Shown here piece by piece: positions 63,073 through 64,000 of a stretch of 64,000 nt of DNA. How positions within the stretch are numbered: the first letter of the stretch is position 1; each line of letters opens with the position of its first letter. Made by a program: the position numbers and the translations under genes. Location: assembly GCA_943735955.1 (NCBI GenBank), contig OX030955.1:186001-250000 (forward strand), read 5' to 3'. Source of the DNA: Piscicola geometra (Eukaryota; Annelida; Clitellata; Hirudinida; Piscicolidae). The notes beneath the pieces were generated by a model. It searched no databases. It was not told the origin of the DNA and saw only the letters and a program-made list of their open reading frames with translations.

Positions 63073-64000
63073 GAACGATGAAGACGGTGAAGACGGTGAA
63101 GAAGATGAAGACGATAAAGACGGTGAAGACGATGAAGACGGTGAAGACGATGAAGACGGTGAAGACGATGAAGACGGTGAAGACGATGAAGACGATGAAG
63201 ACGGTGAAGACGGTGAAGACGATGAAGACGGTGAAGACTATGAAGACGATGAAGACGGTGAAGACGGTGAAGACGAACGATGAAGACGATGAAGACGGTG
63301 AAGACGGTGAAGACGGTGAAGACGGTGAAGACGGTGAAGACGATGAAGACGGTGAAGACGGTGAAGACGGTGAAGACGATGAAGACGATGAAGACGATGA
63401 AGACGGTGAAGACGATGAAGACGGTGAAGACGATGAAGACGGTGAAGACGATGAAGACGGTGAAGACGAACGATGAAGACGATGAAGACGGTGAAGACGG
63501 TGAAGAAGATGAAGACGATGAAGACGGTGAAGACGATGAAGACGGTGAAGACGATGAAGACGGTGAAGACGATGAAGACGATGAAGACGATGAAGACGGT
63601 GAAGACGATGAAGACGGTGAAGACGGTGAAGACGATGAAGACGATGAAGACGGTGAAGACGGTGAAGACGGTGAAGACGATGAAGACGGTGAAGACGGTG
63701 AAGACGGTGAAGACGATGAAGACGATGAAGACGATGAAGACGGTGAAGACGATGAAGACGGTGAAGACGATGAAGACGGTGAAGACGATGAAGACGGTGA
63801 AGACGAACGATGAAGACGATGAAGACGGTGAAGACGGTGAAGAAGATGAAGACGATGAAGACGGTGAAGACGATGAAGACGGTGAAGACGATGAAGACGG
63901 TGAAGACGATGAAGACGATGAAGACGATGAAGACGGTGAAGACGATGAAGACGGTGAAGACGGTGAAGACGATGAAGACGATGAAGACGCTGAAGACGAT
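63073..64000 (+). repeat. Third copy of the 59977-type series, cut by the window end
   Basis: Intervals 202, 193 and 337, then at least 187 bp, match 202, 184, 337 and 220 at 59977-60895 (offset 3,096, then 3,105). The GCTGAAGAC near 63990 is in register with that near 60883. The series therefore continues past the right edge. Confidence 0.9.

Larger units (their letters stand above)
1..64000 (+). repeat. Satellite array of 9-bp GRTGAAGAC units with 13-bp spacers
   Basis: The window is filled end to end by head-to-tail 9-mers GATGAAGAC and GGTGAAGAC. About 446 units are 13-mers (GAACGATGAAGAC). All units lie in one orientation with the purine-rich strand on plus (7 of 9 bases are A or G); I saw no inverted unit and no non-repeat island. 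Recurrent point variants include GGTTAAGAC, GGTAAAGAC, GATGAAGGC, TATGAAGAC, AATGAAGAC, AGTGAAGAC, GCTGAAGAC and GTTGAAGAC. Each unit carries one CpG at its junction with the next. The array touches both window edges, so it is at least 64 kb. The family is not one I recognise. Eukaryotic heterochromatin is the likeliest setting by inference. No stretch longer than 300 bases holds anything else. Confidence 0.99.

Noticed and set aside
1..64000. Coding minisatellite of an acidic repeat protein
   Set aside because: A coding repeat would avoid +4 spacers; here one occurs about every 143 bp and drives the plus strand into the stop frame.
1..64000. CRISPR array
   Set aside because: There are no unique spacers between conserved repeats; everything between the 13-mers is the same 9-mer.
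1..64000. Telomeric repeat
   Set aside because: The 9-mer resembles no telomere motif known to me, and the G-rich strand lacks the G-runs typical of telomeres.
1..64000. Triplex (H-DNA) or G-quadruplex tract
   Set aside because: Every unit is broken by T and C, so purine runs are at most about 5-8 bases, and there are no runs of three or more G apart from isolated variants such as CGGGAAGAC.
1..64000. Transposon, tRNA, rRNA or other gene inside the array
   Set aside because: I found no departure from the repeat longer than one or two mutated units.
1..64000. Nucleosome-length phasing, since mean spacer distance is about 143 bp
   Set aside because: The mean hides discrete classes from 13 to 337 bp (often 58, 85, 94, 166, 184, 220 and 292), so no regular 147-bp period exists.

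Overview
The whole 64,000-base window is one uninterrupted tandem-repeat (satellite) array. I find no protein-coding gene, RNA gene, promoter, transposon or unique sequence in it. The basic unit is a 9-mer, GATGAAGAC or GGTGAAGAC (GRTGAAGAC), always in the same orientation, about 6,900 units in all. Runs of these units are broken by a 13-bp unit, GAACGATGAAGAC, which is a 9-mer with four extra bases (GAAC). I located about 446 of these spacers, on average about 143 bp apart. The array runs off both ends of the window, so its true length is unknown.

Organism: nothing here names a species. A homogeneous satellite of at least 64 kb with nested higher-order repeats and decay of CpG to TpG/CpA points to eukaryotic nuclear heterochromatin (pericentromeric, subtelomeric, sex- or B-chromosome). 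That is inference.

Layout, using distances between spacers as a barcode. 0-2.35 kb: a 1,318-bp unit, one copy plus most of a second. 2.35-9.1 kb: mosaic of 0.7-1.05 kb blocks repeated at offsets of 817, 1,305 and about 4,485 bp. 9.1-15.1 kb: tandem pairs of about 0.73, 0.82 and 1.35 kb. 13.2-28.75 kb and 30.25-45.8 kb: two copies of a segment of about 15.5 kb lying about 17.0 kb apart, each with private rearrangements; the first carries an almost perfect internal duplication of 3.3 kb. 45.2-50.1 kb: blocks built around three copies of a GATAAAGAC-marked module. 50.1-53.7 kb: a pair of about 1.47 kb. 53.7-64 kb: a duplication of about 2.4-2.8 kb enclosing recent 708-bp tandem copies, and a third partial copy that continues beyond base 64,000.

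Two properties stand out. First, every spacer-to-spacer distance I measured is 9n+4, except those holding one of seven copies of a single 10-mer or one unique 11-mer, so change is almost wholly by gain and loss of whole units. Second, an exactly 237-bp module recurs 18 times and falls into position-clustered subfamilies. Open reading frames are plentiful on both strands, but all are by-products of the repeat and I list none as genes.
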